NCBI RefSeq assembly: GCF_014635345.1
Contig: NZ_BMCU01000002.1
Coordinates: 372,001 to 436,000, forward strand
Length of the DNA: 64,000 nt
Direction of reading: 5' to 3'
DNA from: Rhodococcoides trifolii
Lineage (GTDB): Bacteria > Actinomycetota > Actinomycetes > Mycobacteriales > Mycobacteriaceae
Under the pieces are notes generated by a model. It searched no databases. It was not told the origin of the DNA and saw only the letters and a program-made list of their open reading frames with translations. A program made the position numbers and the translations under genes. Positions 1-7,623 of this stretch are shown here, one piece after another; position 1 is the first letter of the stretch, and every line of letters starts with the position of its first letter.

Positions 1-335
1 AACCTGGGGCTATTGATGTAGCGGTTCAGCCACTCCTTCGACTCCGGAGTCAGCACGACGTTGAAGAAGTTGATGACGGACCAGATGCGGTCGGACTCCG
101 TGGCGTTCGACGAGAGCGACGACCTGAGCAAGGTCAGTGCGCCCTTGGTCGGCTGAACCGCTTTCAGCACCTGATTGTCGATTTTGAAGCTGACGGTGCG
201 AGCAGCGAGCGCTTCGGCGTCGGGGACGCTGCTGGTGAACTGCAGATCGTCGGGGATCGAAGACGCGTCGACGTCCTCCACAGGGGAGGGTTTCGGCGTG
301 CGGGAAGCGGTGGCCTTGGGAGGTGTGGGTGGCAT
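1..335 (-). CDS. Putative tail assembly chaperone (partial, runs off window)
   Basis: At least 111 residues are visible from ATG at 335, preceded by an AGGA ribosome binding site. The N-terminus is Pro/Ser/Thr rich; then comes a compact domain with FKIDNQVLKAVQPTKG and a helical part ending in FNVVLTPESKEWLNRY. This matches the shape of siphovirus gpG-like tail assembly chaperones, and the position after the HK97-gp10-like gene fits. Such genes usually continue by programmed frameshift ahead of the tape measure; that part is outside the window. The family call rests on position and general resemblance. Confidence 0.6.
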   Translation of the reverse strand, partial: MPPTPPKATASRTPKPSPVEDVDASSIPDDLQFTSSVPDAEALAARTVSFKIDNQVLKAVQPTKGALTLLRSSLSSNATESDRIWSVINFFNVVLTPESKEWLNRYINSPR

Positions 336-349
336 GAACGGATCCTGTT

Positions 350-820
350 CTAGGTGCGGGGGTTGTCGCGGACGATGACGGTGCCGAACACGTCTTTCAA
401 CGCGTCGGACAGGAACGGCGATGGGGGAGAACCCTTCACGGACTTCGCGAACACGAAAGGTCGCCGGTTGCGGGGCAGGTTGCGCACCCCGGCGGGCAGC
501 GGGCCCATCATCTTCGGTTGCCGAAACTTCAGTGCCTTCGCGGTGACGGGGACTATGGGTTTGCCCTTCGGCCCGTAGATGCCGGTTCCTTCGTGGACGT
601 ACCGGGCGTACTCGAGGCCGGACCCGACGCGCAGACGTACACGGCCGGGGGAGGCGGTGACAGTGTGGGTGATGGAGGAGCGGAGACGGCCTTCATCGGT
701 GGGGCAGTTGGCGCGGGCGGCGTTCACGACGGCTTGGCCGGCACGGTCACCCCACCGCACGGCGGCCTGCTGCAGAGCGCGTTCCATTGTCGCCCGGTGC
801 ATTTCGACTCGACCGGCCAC
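350..820 (-). CDS. HK97 gp10-like head-tail/tail component
   Basis: This 156-residue protein has the pattern of the HK97 gp10 family: a helical N-terminus, then ANCPTDEGRLRSSI around residues 38-51, and the hallmark YARYVHEGTG near residues 71-80. Family members act at the tail end of the head-tail interface or in tail tube completion. It starts five bases after the stop of the coiled-coil gene upstream and is followed by the tail assembly chaperone candidate. Start ATG at 820; an alternative in-frame ATG lies six codons downstream. Confidence 0.8.
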   Translation of the reverse strand: MAGRVEMHRATMERALQQAAVRWGDRAGQAVVNAARANCPTDEGRLRSSITHTVTASPGRVRLRVGSGLEYARYVHEGTGIYGPKGKPIVPVTAKALKFRQPKMMGPLPAGVRNLPRNRRPFVFAKSVKGSPPSPFLSDALKDVFGTVIVRDNPRT

Positions 821-825
821 CGGTG

Positions 826-1140
826 TCAGTCCTTCGGCTTGGGGACGCGGCCCGGCTTCTTCTCCGGCCCACCGGGTTCGTCGAGGGCGTCCTGCATCTC
901 CGCGAGCTCACCCTCCGCCTTCTCACGCGCCTGGTCCAACGCTTCCTGCGCCTGCGTGGATTCGACTTCGGTGGAGTCGGCGCGCTCTCGTGCGGCGTCG
1001 ACCTTCGCCTCGACGTCCTCCACGAGCGACAGGCGGCCGTCTCGAATGAGGTTGTCGACCCGCTCATCGCGTTCGATGTCGAACACGACGCCCTCGTCGA
1101 ACTCGGTGGTGGTGCACTCAGCTCTCACGGTGATGGTCAT
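826..1140 (-). CDS. Small coiled-coil structural-region protein
   Basis: The 104-residue protein has a beta-rich start (MTITVRAECTTTEFD) followed by a long charged helix from about residue 40 to 90 with heptad-like Glu/Ala/Lys spacing, and a Lys/Pro-rich tail. It lies between head-tail joining genes, which suggests a virion assembly role, but I recognise no family. An operator-like inverted repeat (1148-1169) sits directly before its start codon and may influence this part of the operon. Confidence 0.6.
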   Translation of the reverse strand: MTITVRAECTTTEFDEGVVFDIERDERVDNLIRDGRLSLVEDVEAKVDAARERADSTEVESTQAQEALDQAREKAEGELAEMQDALDEPGGPEKKPGRVPKPKD

Positions 1141-1147
1141 ACCGCGA

Positions 1148-1169
1148 GGATACTGTGCAAACTGTTTCC
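1148..1169. promoter_or_regulatory. Operator-like inverted repeat (site 1 of the dispersed family)
   Basis: Left arm GGATACTGTG and right arm AACTGTTTCC flank a 2-bp spacer in the gap between two minus-strand genes. The arms match the prophage-wide half-site GGATACAGTG at 9 of 10 and 8 of 10 positions. It is probably a binding site for a phage dimeric DNA-binding protein; the protein is unknown. Confidence 0.55.
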
Positions 1170-1173
1170 CCGA

Positions 1174-1728
1174 TCAGAACCGCGGGTCGCCGTCGAGGGG
1201 CATGACCACCTCGTCGATCGGCGGGGGAATCACATCGGGTCCGCAGTCCAGGTGCACCAGCGTTGTCACCGTCATGGTGCCGCCATGCAGACCACCCATC
1301 GGGCCGCGCGGCGCCCACGGCCCAGGGATCGCTTCCTTGAATGTGTATCGGGCGGCGCGGCGCATCGCTGCGGCGTCGTCCTGCGCGTCGCGGACCGACG
1401 AATCCAGCACACCCATCGTGGGCAGGCCGTTATCTTCGGGGGTGCTGTAACAGCGCGTCACGATCATCTCCAGCAGCACGGAGTACTCCACCGCATCCGA
1501 TTGCCGCACCTGCTCGTTCAGCGGGCGGGGCCACGACTTCGACGGGGAGACGGGGCCGATGCGCACCACTGCCAATCCCTCGAGGTCGCCATCGATGCAG
1601 CACCCGTAGTCCGGAACCGACGCGCCCGTGTGCAGCGTCGCGACGGCTGGTTCCCCCGCGCGCGACGACGCCAGTTCGATCACCAACCTGTCCAGCAACC
1701 GAGCTGCCGCCACGTAGACATCGCTCAC
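1174..1728 (-). CDS. Putative head closure or tail terminator protein
   Basis: The gene encodes 184 residues and starts with an ATGA overlap on the head-tail adaptor gene, so the two are translationally coupled. The first half resembles small phage neck proteins: a helix (VYVAAARLLDRLVIEL), then beta strands and a conserved-looking VRIGPVSPSKSWPRP region. It contains several cysteines but no clear metal site. The position among adaptor, gp10-like and tail chaperone genes supports a neck or tail-completion role; the exact function is inferred. Confidence 0.55.
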   Translation of the reverse strand: MSDVYVAAARLLDRLVIELASSRAGEPAVATLHTGASVPDYGCCIDGDLEGLAVVRIGPVSPSKSWPRPLNEQVRQSDAVEYSVLLEMIVTRCYSTPEDNGLPTMGVLDSSVRDAQDDAAAMRRAARYTFKEAIPGPWAPRGPMGGLHGGTMTVTTLVHLDCGPDVIPPPIDEVVMPLDGDPRF

Positions 1729-2495
1729 CGGAACCTCGACACGCGCTGTGCGTCAGGCGAATACACCCGTGACCGGGACCGCAACCGTGACGGGTTCACC
1801 GCGCTGATCCACTGATCGACCGACGGCAGACCCGTCAGCCCCGACTCGAACAGTGTGTAGGGGTCGATCAGTTGTACCTCGATGCCCTGCCGGGACACGT
1901 TCTGCGCGCGCGATGGGATCTTGCACGGCTTGTTCAGGCGAGCCCGAAGCAGGTCCACCGCGAGGTCCGCCGCCGCCACCAACCCGGCAGCAGGGACGGG
2001 CACACCGCGCTGGTATTCCACCAGGAACGCCCCCACCGCGGTATCGGCGGCGGTGAGGTCCTGAGCCTGCGGCCACCCCTGACCGTCGGTGCGGAACAAC
2101 CAGCGGCGGTCCTTCACCTTGTACGCCGACGACGGGACCACCACCCCGTCGATGAGGACGCGGGTCACCGACGCCACCGGACCCGGCAGCATCAACTGGT
2201 TCACACCGAAGCAATCGCACCCATCGGCGCACCCGCACGCACCGGACGTGCCGGTGCCCGCGACGAGGCCGGGCCACCAATACCCGTCGCGGACACCGTT
2301 ACCGCGCCATGCGGTGGTGTGCTCCTGCGTCCCGAAGCACGGGCGGACCGCCGCCGGGAAGGTGCCGAGCACCCTCCCGGTCAGCGTCCAAAGCAGATGC
2401 ACCGCCATCGTCGTGGCGTACTCCTTGTCGACGTCCGACGCCGTCTCCCACTCCTCTGCGGTGGGGGCGATCACCCAGCCGTCAGGCCCGGCCAC
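1725..2495 (-). CDS. Head-to-tail adaptor-like protein
   Basis: GTG at 2495 is chosen because it lies two bases after the major tail protein stop; the longer open frame upstream runs antisense-like through that gene and is not plausible. The 256 residues include a helical N-terminus (AEEWETASDVDKEYATTMA), a Cys cluster CGCADGCDC near residues 82-90, and a C-terminal part with LIDPYTLF. This layout is common in actinophage head-to-tail connector proteins. It is unusual that it lies after, not before, the major tail protein gene. Confidence 0.65.
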   Translation of the reverse strand: MAGPDGWVIAPTAEEWETASDVDKEYATTMAVHLLWTLTGRVLGTFPAAVRPCFGTQEHTTAWRGNGVRDGYWWPGLVAGTGTSGACGCADGCDCFGVNQLMLPGPVASVTRVLIDGVVVPSSAYKVKDRRWLFRTDGQGWPQAQDLTAADTAVGAFLVEYQRGVPVPAAGLVAAADLAVDLLRARLNKPCKIPSRAQNVSRQGIEVQLIDPYTLFESGLTGLPSVDQWISAVNPSRLRSRSRVYSPDAQRVSRFR

Positions 2496-2497
2496 CG

Positions 2498-3181
2498 TTA
2501 CGCGGCCAGCGCGACGGGCCCAGCGGTGACAGCCGGAGGCGGCACCAGCGTCTGCTGCATGTGCAGGTGCTCCTTCGGGCCGATCGCGGTGAGCAGCTTG
2601 CCCGGTGCTGCGGTACCGCCGGTGCCGTTGATGACCACGTTGTACGGGCCCTTCGCCCACGGAGCGCCGGCCTGAGTGAGGCAGTTCTCGATGGTGAACG
2701 ACGCCTTCTCGTTCTGCAGCGAGAAGTCCGCGAGGCGCCCGCCCTGCAGCCACGGCCACAGGAAGTAGCCGTACGGGACGGCGCCGACGCACGGCACACC
2801 CGGCACGTCGGACCACCCTTCGAGGCCGAAGCTTGTCTTGACGGTTTCGCCGAGGCGGATACCGACCGCGTTGCCGTCGCCGTCGAGGACGATGGGCGAT
2901 CCCATGATCATGTTGAACACGTCGGGGTTCACCAGGTTGAAGGCGATGGACGTGGAGATGTATTTGAGTTCGTCCTTCGGCTTGTCGACCCACGCGATCT
3001 TGCCGTTGGCGTTCTTCTCGACAGTCTCGGTGCCCTCCTCGTACTGGGGAGAGGGGGAGATGGAGACGAAGCCGTCGGTGACGATGGTGGTGGCGGGGCC
3101 GACGACGGGGGCGCCGCAGATGTCTTCTTTGGTGATGCGCATGACTTCGGCGCGGATGCTGGGCCAGGGCTTGCTGGGCAT
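2498..3181 (-). CDS. Major tail protein (tail tube)
   Basis: The 227-residue protein starts at ATG 3181 behind a strong GGAGGA site. It shows the actinophage tail-tube pattern: ITKEDICGAPVVGPATTIVT near the N-terminus, then DGFVSISPSPQYEEGTETVE, a LKYISTSIAFNLVNPDVF strand-helix segment and a long beta-rich C-terminal half. It is preceded by a 177-bp gap with a perfect hairpin (3293-3334), so it probably has its own promoter; TATCCT in the gap is a possible -10. Tail tube proteins are needed in many copies, which fits separate expression. Confidence 0.8.
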   Translation of the reverse strand: MPSKPWPSIRAEVMRITKEDICGAPVVGPATTIVTDGFVSISPSPQYEEGTETVEKNANGKIAWVDKPKDELKYISTSIAFNLVNPDVFNMIMGSPIVLDGDGNAVGIRLGETVKTSFGLEGWSDVPGVPCVGAVPYGYFLWPWLQGGRLADFSLQNEKASFTIENCLTQAGAPWAKGPYNVVINGTGGTAAPGKLLTAIGPKEHLHMQQTLVPPPAVTAGPVALAA

Positions 3182-3292
3182 GGTGTCCTCCGGTGGGCGG
3201 GGGCGGTGTTCGCCCGGCCCGCAGCCAGCAGCATGTTCACGGTCGAGGATAGTCGGTGGTCTGGTTGTTGTTCGGTATCTGTTGGTTCGTGA

Positions 3293-3334
3293 GAAGTGCC
3301 CCACCTCAGGAGAGCTGCGGAGGTGGGGCACTTC
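3293..3334 (-). terminator. Strong hairpin ahead of the major tail protein gene
   Basis: A perfect 15-bp stem (GAAGTGCCCCACCTC and its complement) encloses a 12-base loop in the gap between 3359 and 3181. No run of T follows on either strand, so it may act as a rho-type or partial terminator, or as an RNA-stabilising structure at the 5' end of tail transcripts. Confidence 0.6.
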
Positions 3335-3358
3335 GTGTTGTCGGCTAGGTGGGGCCGA

Positions 3359-3517
3359 CTACTTGTTTGACGCGGCTGGCGGCTGTTCGGTTCCGGTGGG
3401 CTTCTCGTAGATCAGTTCGTCGGTGCCGGTGTACCGGTAGGCGCGGCGGCCGTCGGGGAGGCGGACCCAGCCGGGTTGGCCGGCGTCGAGCGGCGGGTCG
3501 AGTGTCGGTTCGTCCAT
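3359..3517 (-). CDS. Small hypothetical phage protein
   Basis: The 52-residue frame starts at ATG 3517 and has a compact central segment WVRLPDGRRAYRYTGTDEL with a Pro-rich N-terminus and C-terminus. Codon use matches the phage. It lies between the convergent SGNH pair and the hairpin ahead of the major tail protein. No family recognised. Its start region overlaps the presumed promoter zone for the plus-strand genes at 3563. Confidence 0.5.
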   Translation of the reverse strand: MDEPTLDPPLDAGQPGWVRLPDGRRAYRYTGTDELIYEKPTGTEQPPAASNK

Positions 3518-3527
3518 GGTCTCAGTA

Positions 3528-3556
3528 TTGCCCACGATTCGAACGGGTGTTCTACT
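3528..3556 (+). promoter_or_regulatory. Candidate promoter for the plus-strand SGNH cassette
   Basis: TTGCCC at 3528-3533 and TCTACT at 3551-3556 are separated by 17 bases and point rightward, a few bases before the ATG at 3563. Transcription would then start at or next to the start codon, giving a nearly leaderless message, which is common in actinobacteria. It would let these genes be expressed independently of the minus-strand late operon. Confidence 0.4.
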
Positions 3557-3562
3557 CGGTGA

Positions 3563-3832
3563 ATGGATGCGGCAGGGTGGATGGACATCGGCAGTCGCCT
3601 TCGCGAGCATGCGAAGGCTCACGCGGACCGACTTAGGGACGAGACCGGTGTGCCGCATTACGTGGACCCCGGCGTGGTGCAGATCGCGGTGAGGTGCGAG
3701 ACCGCGAGTTACTCCCCGTCGGTGCAGCGCCCCAAGTTGGAGAAGCTCGCCGCCGACACTCTTGCGCGTGATCCGACGCCGCAACCAGCGCGAGGGAATT
3801 TCGACCTCAGCTCCCGGCAGGCCGATGCATAA
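3563..3832 (+). CDS. Small hypothetical protein ahead of the membrane-anchored SGNH hydrolase
   Basis: The 89-residue frame (or 83 residues from ATG 3581) runs against the late operon. Codon third positions are GC-rich, as in a real gene, and no minus-strand gene competes for this space. The product is soluble and basic, with helix RLREHAKAHADRLRDETG and a PGVVQIAVRC segment. It ends ten bases before the SGNH hydrolase start, so the two probably form one transcript. No family recognised. Confidence 0.45.
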   Translation: MDAAGWMDIGSRLREHAKAHADRLRDETGVPHYVDPGVVQIAVRCETASYSPSVQRPKLEKLAADTLARDPTPQPARGNFDLSSRQADA

Positions 3833-3841
3833 CTCGGTGTT

Positions 3842-4744
3842 ATGAACCGGTTGCAGGTGCGAACGAACCAACCGGTACGGCATGATGTCGCCGTGGCCGA
3901 ACGACGCAGACGCAGCAAGCAGTCCAACCGACCGAAGGCGGGACCGCCGAGACGCATCACCGGCTGGGCACTCGTCGGTACAGCGGCAGTCGCCGTGTGC
4001 GTCATCGCTCTCGTCGGAGCCCTGTTCGTCTCGCTCACACGCGAGACACCGGAGACCGTCATCGCCAACCCGCCCTCGGCCGCGCCGGCCAACATCGTCG
4101 GAGCGAAGACGGACCTGGCCGCGATCGGGCAGCAGATGCTCGGCGATCAGCCGTTCACCATGACCGTGATAGGAGACTCCACCGGCAACCAGTACGCCGA
4201 GTGGGTGTACCTCCTCGGGCGTCATCTCGCGGACCTCGGCCGAAACGTCACCGTGCACGACTGGTCGATCGACACGAACCAGTACGTCTCGCAGCAGTCG
4301 TTCGGCCCTGCGGACGGTCCGCCGATGGTGATCTGGAACGGTTCGGCGTCAGGCAAGCCCACGCAGTACAGCCTCGACAACTGGGACGCGATGGTCCCGG
4401 AGCCGACCGACTTCTTCATGATCAGCCACGGGCACAACGAGCTGACCGGGGACCAGGCTGTCGGCGGGATCGGGCGCATTCTTGCTCGTACCCTGCCCGA
4501 GCCGACCGCGATCGTGTTGCAGAACCCGCGCCTCGACGAGAACGCCCAACGGCAGGCCGACATCGTTGCCGCCACCCGTGCGCAGTTCGCCACGTCGGAC
4601 GCCGCCGAGGTGGACGTGTGGGCCGCGTTCGAGCAGCAGGGCGACATCGCCCCACTGCTCAACGACGACCGGTTCCACCCGTCCGATGCGGGCGAGATCA
4701 TCTGGGCGAACACGGTGCAGCAGGCGCTCGGTATCCCGACGTAG
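3842..4744 (+). CDS. Membrane-anchored SGNH/GDSL-type hydrolase (likely lysogenic-conversion gene)
   Basis: The 300-residue protein has a basic cytoplasmic N-terminus, one membrane segment (about 41-64) and an extracytoplasmic SGNH domain. The catalytic blocks look intact: GDST with Ser113, GHNE with Asn199, and DRFHP with Asp276 and His279. SGNH enzymes remove esters or acetyl groups from lipids and sugars. The gene runs opposite to the late operon, has its own candidate promoter and ends exactly where the minus-strand tail SGNH gene ends (TAG abutting CTA). An anchored envelope esterase expressed by a lysogen could change the cell surface; that role is inferred. Confidence 0.8.
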   Translation: MNRLQVRTNQPVRHDVAVAERRRRSKQSNRPKAGPPRRITGWALVGTAAVAVCVIALVGALFVSLTRETPETVIANPPSAAPANIVGAKTDLAAIGQQMLGDQPFTMTVIGDSTGNQYAEWVYLLGRHLADLGRNVTVHDWSIDTNQYVSQQSFGPADGPPMVIWNGSASGKPTQYSLDNWDAMVPEPTDFFMISHGHNELTGDQAVGGIGRILARTLPEPTAIVLQNPRLDENAQRQADIVAATRAQFATSDAAEVDVWAAFEQQGDIAPLLNDDRFHPSDAGEIIWANTVQQALGIPT

Positions 4745-6049
4745 CTACCAGAGTCCGTCGATCTGAATTCCGGTGAGCAGGACGTCGGTCGCGAGGGTGT
4801 CGGCTGCATCCGCACCGAGGCGGGCGATCTTCAGTGCCACCGGCATGCCCGAGAGCTGCGTGCGGGTCCAGAGCTGCTTGACCGAGGGGATGCCCGCGGT
4901 GCCCTGAACAGACAGTGTCGACGGGCCACCGGTCGTGCTCCACGCCGACAGGGCGTTGCCCGCCGACTGGGTGACGCCGTTGCGGGTGCCGAGGTACTTG
5001 TGCTGACCCTGCCACCGGACGTCACCTCCCACGGTGGTGGCGGTGATGAACTGCAACCAGATGTTCATGACGCGCCAGTGCGACTTCCAGTCGATCACCG
5101 CGACAACCGATTCGAGAGACGCGGGGTCGAGCGCCCACGCGGGGACGCCGTCGACCTGCACCAGTTCGGGGCTGCCGTCGCCCTTCACGAACTGCGTTGC
5201 GGGGACCCACAGTCTGGTGTCCCTGGTGGCGTTCACCGCCTGCGCAGTCTGCGCGATCACACGACCCGGCTTGAGCGCGGCCCACATCAGGTCGCACCAC
5301 AGGATCGAGCCGGCGTCGTTCGGGTGCAGACCGTCCGAGTTGTGCAGATCGGCGTAATTGCCGTAGTCCAGGTACGCCGCATTGACGTCGACACAGAGGA
5401 ACCCGTTCGCCGCTGCGACCTCGTAGTTCACCTGCTGCTTACCCTGATCGTCGGCGTAGGTGGTGCCGGCGGAACCGCTCGCCCACAGCGTCTGGTCGCG
5501 TGGGTTCTGCGTGCAGACCACGATCATGGCCTTGTCGAAGGTGTTCGCGTACGCGTTGATCGGCTCCATCGCGACGGGGCGGTAGTTGTCCGCGAGCTGC
5601 GGGGAGTTGTGCCCGTAGTTGAAGACGATCAGGTCGGGTCCGTTGCCGTTGATGGCGAGGATCGGCGAGGTGATCGAGCCCATGTTGCTAAGGCAGTAGG
5701 CGATGACCTGGCCGGTGACGGCGGCGTTCCAGATGATCAGAGTGCGGATGGTCGAGCCCGATCCGGTCTGCACTGTGACGCGGTTGCCCACCGGGTACGT
5801 CTTGGTGGCGTCGTCCCACGGGGCGTAGATGATCGTCCAGGTGGGGTATTGCTCGGCATACCTGGTCGCGAGGCGTCGCACCCAGCGGTTGAGGCCGTCG
5901 CCGGTCGAGTCGGAGGTGACGAGGATGTTCGTGTCGCGCACCTTGAGCTTCATGAGCCGGTGCAGCGAGGCCAGCTTCGAGCTGACCTGAGAGTTGGCGA
6001 CGACGGTCTTGTTGACCTGCGTGCGTGAGACACCGGGAGGTGTGGGCAT
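4745..6049 (-). CDS. SGNH hydrolase-type tail protein
   Basis: The 434-residue protein starts at ATG 6049 with a TGATG overlap on the tail-fibre gene. An SGNH domain spans about residues 38-262 with SDST (Ser48), GHNS (Asn148) and DGLHP (Asp239, His242); block I has SDST rather than GDS. Residues about 263-434 look beta-rich, as in receptor-binding or carbohydrate-binding tail domains. Coupling to the fibre gene suggests a tail-tip or fibre enzyme that de-esterifies envelope glycans or lipids during adsorption. The same fold in the opposite-strand neighbour suggests a shared origin. Confidence 0.8.
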   Translation of the reverse strand: MPTPPGVSRTQVNKTVVANSQVSSKLASLHRLMKLKVRDTNILVTSDSTGDGLNRWVRRLATRYAEQYPTWTIIYAPWDDATKTYPVGNRVTVQTGSGSTIRTLIIWNAAVTGQVIAYCLSNMGSITSPILAINGNGPDLIVFNYGHNSPQLADNYRPVAMEPINAYANTFDKAMIVVCTQNPRDQTLWASGSAGTTYADDQGKQQVNYEVAAANGFLCVDVNAAYLDYGNYADLHNSDGLHPNDAGSILWCDLMWAALKPGRVIAQTAQAVNATRDTRLWVPATQFVKGDGSPELVQVDGVPAWALDPASLESVVAVIDWKSHWRVMNIWLQFITATTVGGDVRWQGQHKYLGTRNGVTQSAGNALSAWSTTGGPSTLSVQGTAGIPSVKQLWTRTQLSGMPVALKIARLGADAADTLATDVLLTGIQIDGLW

Positions 6050-6717
6050 CAGGCCACCTTCGTTCGAGTCGAGAGATTGCCGTTGCTGTCGTAGCCGAGG
6101 TTCCACACCTGGCCGCTCGGGTCGGTCTCGGTTGTGGGGTCACCCACCGAGTTGTATGCGGCGTAGGTCGTCACGCGGTCACCGATCGGTGCGGGGTAGT
6201 GCTCGGTGATGGTCTTGATCGAGCCGGTCGCGGAGTCCCAGGTGTAGTCAGTGGCGGGTGCCAGGGCCGGTGCATAAGAGGCGTCTAGTGCCGTTTTGGT
6301 TGCGCCGTTCGACGTCACGAAGTTCGCGACCGTGGAGTTGCTGGTGCTGCCCCCGGTCGGCGGGTTCGTCTGGAAATACGAAGCAATGGCCGCCAAGATG
6401 ACCGACTGCCCCGTCGCGGGATTGACCCTGGCGGCTAGGAGCAGCGGCAGCAGCGGCGCAGTTCCCGTGGTCGGCGCCTCGATGTCCAGCGGACCCTCGG
6501 TGTAACCGATGATTTCGATCCACACCCGCATCAGACCGCCGTCGAGCGTCTTCGGTTCCATCACCCCGTTGACGACGTTTGCCCGCACCACGGGGCCAAC
6601 GATCGCGGTTTGTGACCCGTCGGATGCCATGCGCATCGTCCGCACCGCGAACTTCACCTTCCCCTGCACCGGACCGAGCCCGATGTCCTTGAAGTTGGCG
6701 CTGAAAACGACGCTCAT
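6049..6717 (-). CDS. Tail fibre/baseplate-type protein with a YD-like C-terminus
   Basis: ATG 6717 overlaps the upstream stop by ATGA. The 222-residue product has a beta-rich N-terminal domain (SANFKDIGLGPVQGKVKF), resembling the attachment domains of fibre or upper-baseplate proteins, a Gly/Ser/Thr linker around residues 120-150, and a C-terminus with DPSGQVWNLGYDSNGNLSTR, which looks like a YD/RHS repeat unit. It is coupled to the SGNH tail protein, so the two probably act together at the tail tip. Family assignment is by pattern only. Confidence 0.55.
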   Translation of the reverse strand: MSVVFSANFKDIGLGPVQGKVKFAVRTMRMASDGSQTAIVGPVVRANVVNGVMEPKTLDGGLMRVWIEIIGYTEGPLDIEAPTTGTAPLLPLLLAARVNPATGQSVILAAIASYFQTNPPTGGSTSNSTVANFVTSNGATKTALDASYAPALAPATDYTWDSATGSIKTITEHYPAPIGDRVTTYAAYNSVGDPTTETDPSGQVWNLGYDSNGNLSTRTKVA

Positions 6718-7112
6718 AGCTTGCCTTTCCACTTCGAGTCGTTCGGGCATGACGTGCGGCGTTCCGACCGCTGAATTCCCCACAGCGTGTGCAACATCCC
6801 GAGCAGCGCCACCCACAGCGACCAGTACTCGATCTGGCGAAGTACACCGCGCCCGAAGTAATCAGCTCCGAGGAACACCGAAGCGGCGTTCTGCGTCAGC
6901 ACCAACGCCAACGCGACGAACACGTACAGCAGCGACCGGCCGGCGTTCAGCAGACGCCACCTCGAGCGGGTGCCGTACAAACCGACGAACGCCCACGCCG
7001 TCAGGGCGGACGCGACGAGGAAGTAGTCAGCGGTGCGGTTGGCGTCGGTGACCAACGCCAAGGCGCCGCCGGTGGTGAGGGTGGCGGCGACCGAGGTGAG
7101 GGTGCGTATCAC
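6714..7112 (-). CDS. Four-segment membrane protein, holin candidate
   Basis: GTG 7112 with AGGA just upstream gives 132 residues without overlapping the previous gene; ATG 7136 would add eight residues and a 19-bp overlap. Four hydrophobic segments are visible: LTSVAATLTTGGALALV, YFLVASALTAWAFVGLYG, SLLYVFVALALVLTQ and YWSLWVALLGMLHTLWG. The tail is charged. Neighbouring small membrane genes and a late-gene setting make a holin or holin-partner role likely, but no endolysin is visible in the window. Confidence 0.6.
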   Translation of the reverse strand: MIRTLTSVAATLTTGGALALVTDANRTADYFLVASALTAWAFVGLYGTRSRWRLLNAGRSLLYVFVALALVLTQNAASVFLGADYFGRGVLRQIEYWSLWVALLGMLHTLWGIQRSERRTSCPNDSKWKGKL

Positions 7113-7117
7113 GGGTC

Positions 7118-7321
7118 CTATTTCCTTTCCATGCACGCATCGATTGCCTCACCGAAGTGATTGCGTTTGCGAAGTTCGTTCGATCGGGTCGAGACGCGGT
7201 CGACGACCAGGCCGCGTTGCTGCGCAGCGAGGAGCACCGTCTTGGCGTGTTCAGCTGTTCGTTCCGCCGCGCGGACGTTGGGAGAATCGGGCTGCGGGTT
7301 TCTGCTCCACGGCCACCGCAT
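7118..7321 (-). CDS. Small conserved phage protein next to holin-like genes
   Basis: ATG 7321 overlaps the upstream stop by ATGA. The 67 residues begin MRWPWSRN, then form a charged helical protein (AAERTAEHAKTVLLAAQ) ending in NHFGEAIDACMERK. Short proteins with this Trp/Pro-rich start and helical body are common beside lysis or membrane genes in actinophages; no biochemical function is known to me. Translational coupling suggests it works with the membrane protein encoded upstream. Confidence 0.6.
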   Translation of the reverse strand: MRWPWSRNPQPDSPNVRAAERTAEHAKTVLLAAQQRGLVVDRVSTRSNELRKRNHFGEAIDACMERK

Positions 7322-7611
7322 CACGAGTCCCTTCGGGTCACGGCGAGCTGCTGCATCGCCTCGATGGCGTGCGTCGAAGTGGACACGGACTCGACCAGCT
7401 TGGTGATCTGGGTTGCCTGCTCCGCGATCGTGGCGTCCTTGGCTGCTCCCGCCTCGATGTGCGCGGCGATCTGTTTGTCCCTGTCGGCCAGTTCCCGATC
7501 GTGTTGCGCCTTGGTGACCAACTTGCCGAAGTAGAGCATGAGAACCGCTATGACTACGAGGGTTCCCGCTCCAACTTCCCCGATGGCCAGCGACCCTAAG
7601 AACTCCGACAT
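7321..7611 (-). CDS. Single-pass membrane protein with coiled coil, holin or lysis accessory candidate
   Basis: The 96 residues hold one membrane segment near residues 15-31 (GTLVVIAVLMLYFGKLV) followed by a long soluble helix (about 35-90) with heptad character. This layout occurs in phage lysis-accessory and spanin-like small proteins. It forms a coupled run with the next two genes, ending with the four-segment membrane protein. Role inferred from layout and context. Confidence 0.55.
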   Translation of the reverse strand: MSEFLGSLAIGEVGAGTLVVIAVLMLYFGKLVTKAQHDRELADRDKQIAAHIEAGAAKDATIAEQATQITKLVESVSTSTHAIEAMQQLAVTRRDS

Positions 7612-7623
7612 TCACGGTGCCCC

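Noticed and set aside
3240-3262. A further copy of the operator-like repeat upstream of the major tail protein gene
   Set aside because: Only GGATA matches; the second arm is missing.
3842-4744. The plus-strand SGNH gene as a shadow of a minus-strand gene
   Set aside because: The plus frame has a membrane anchor and all SGNH blocks; the minus frames here have none.
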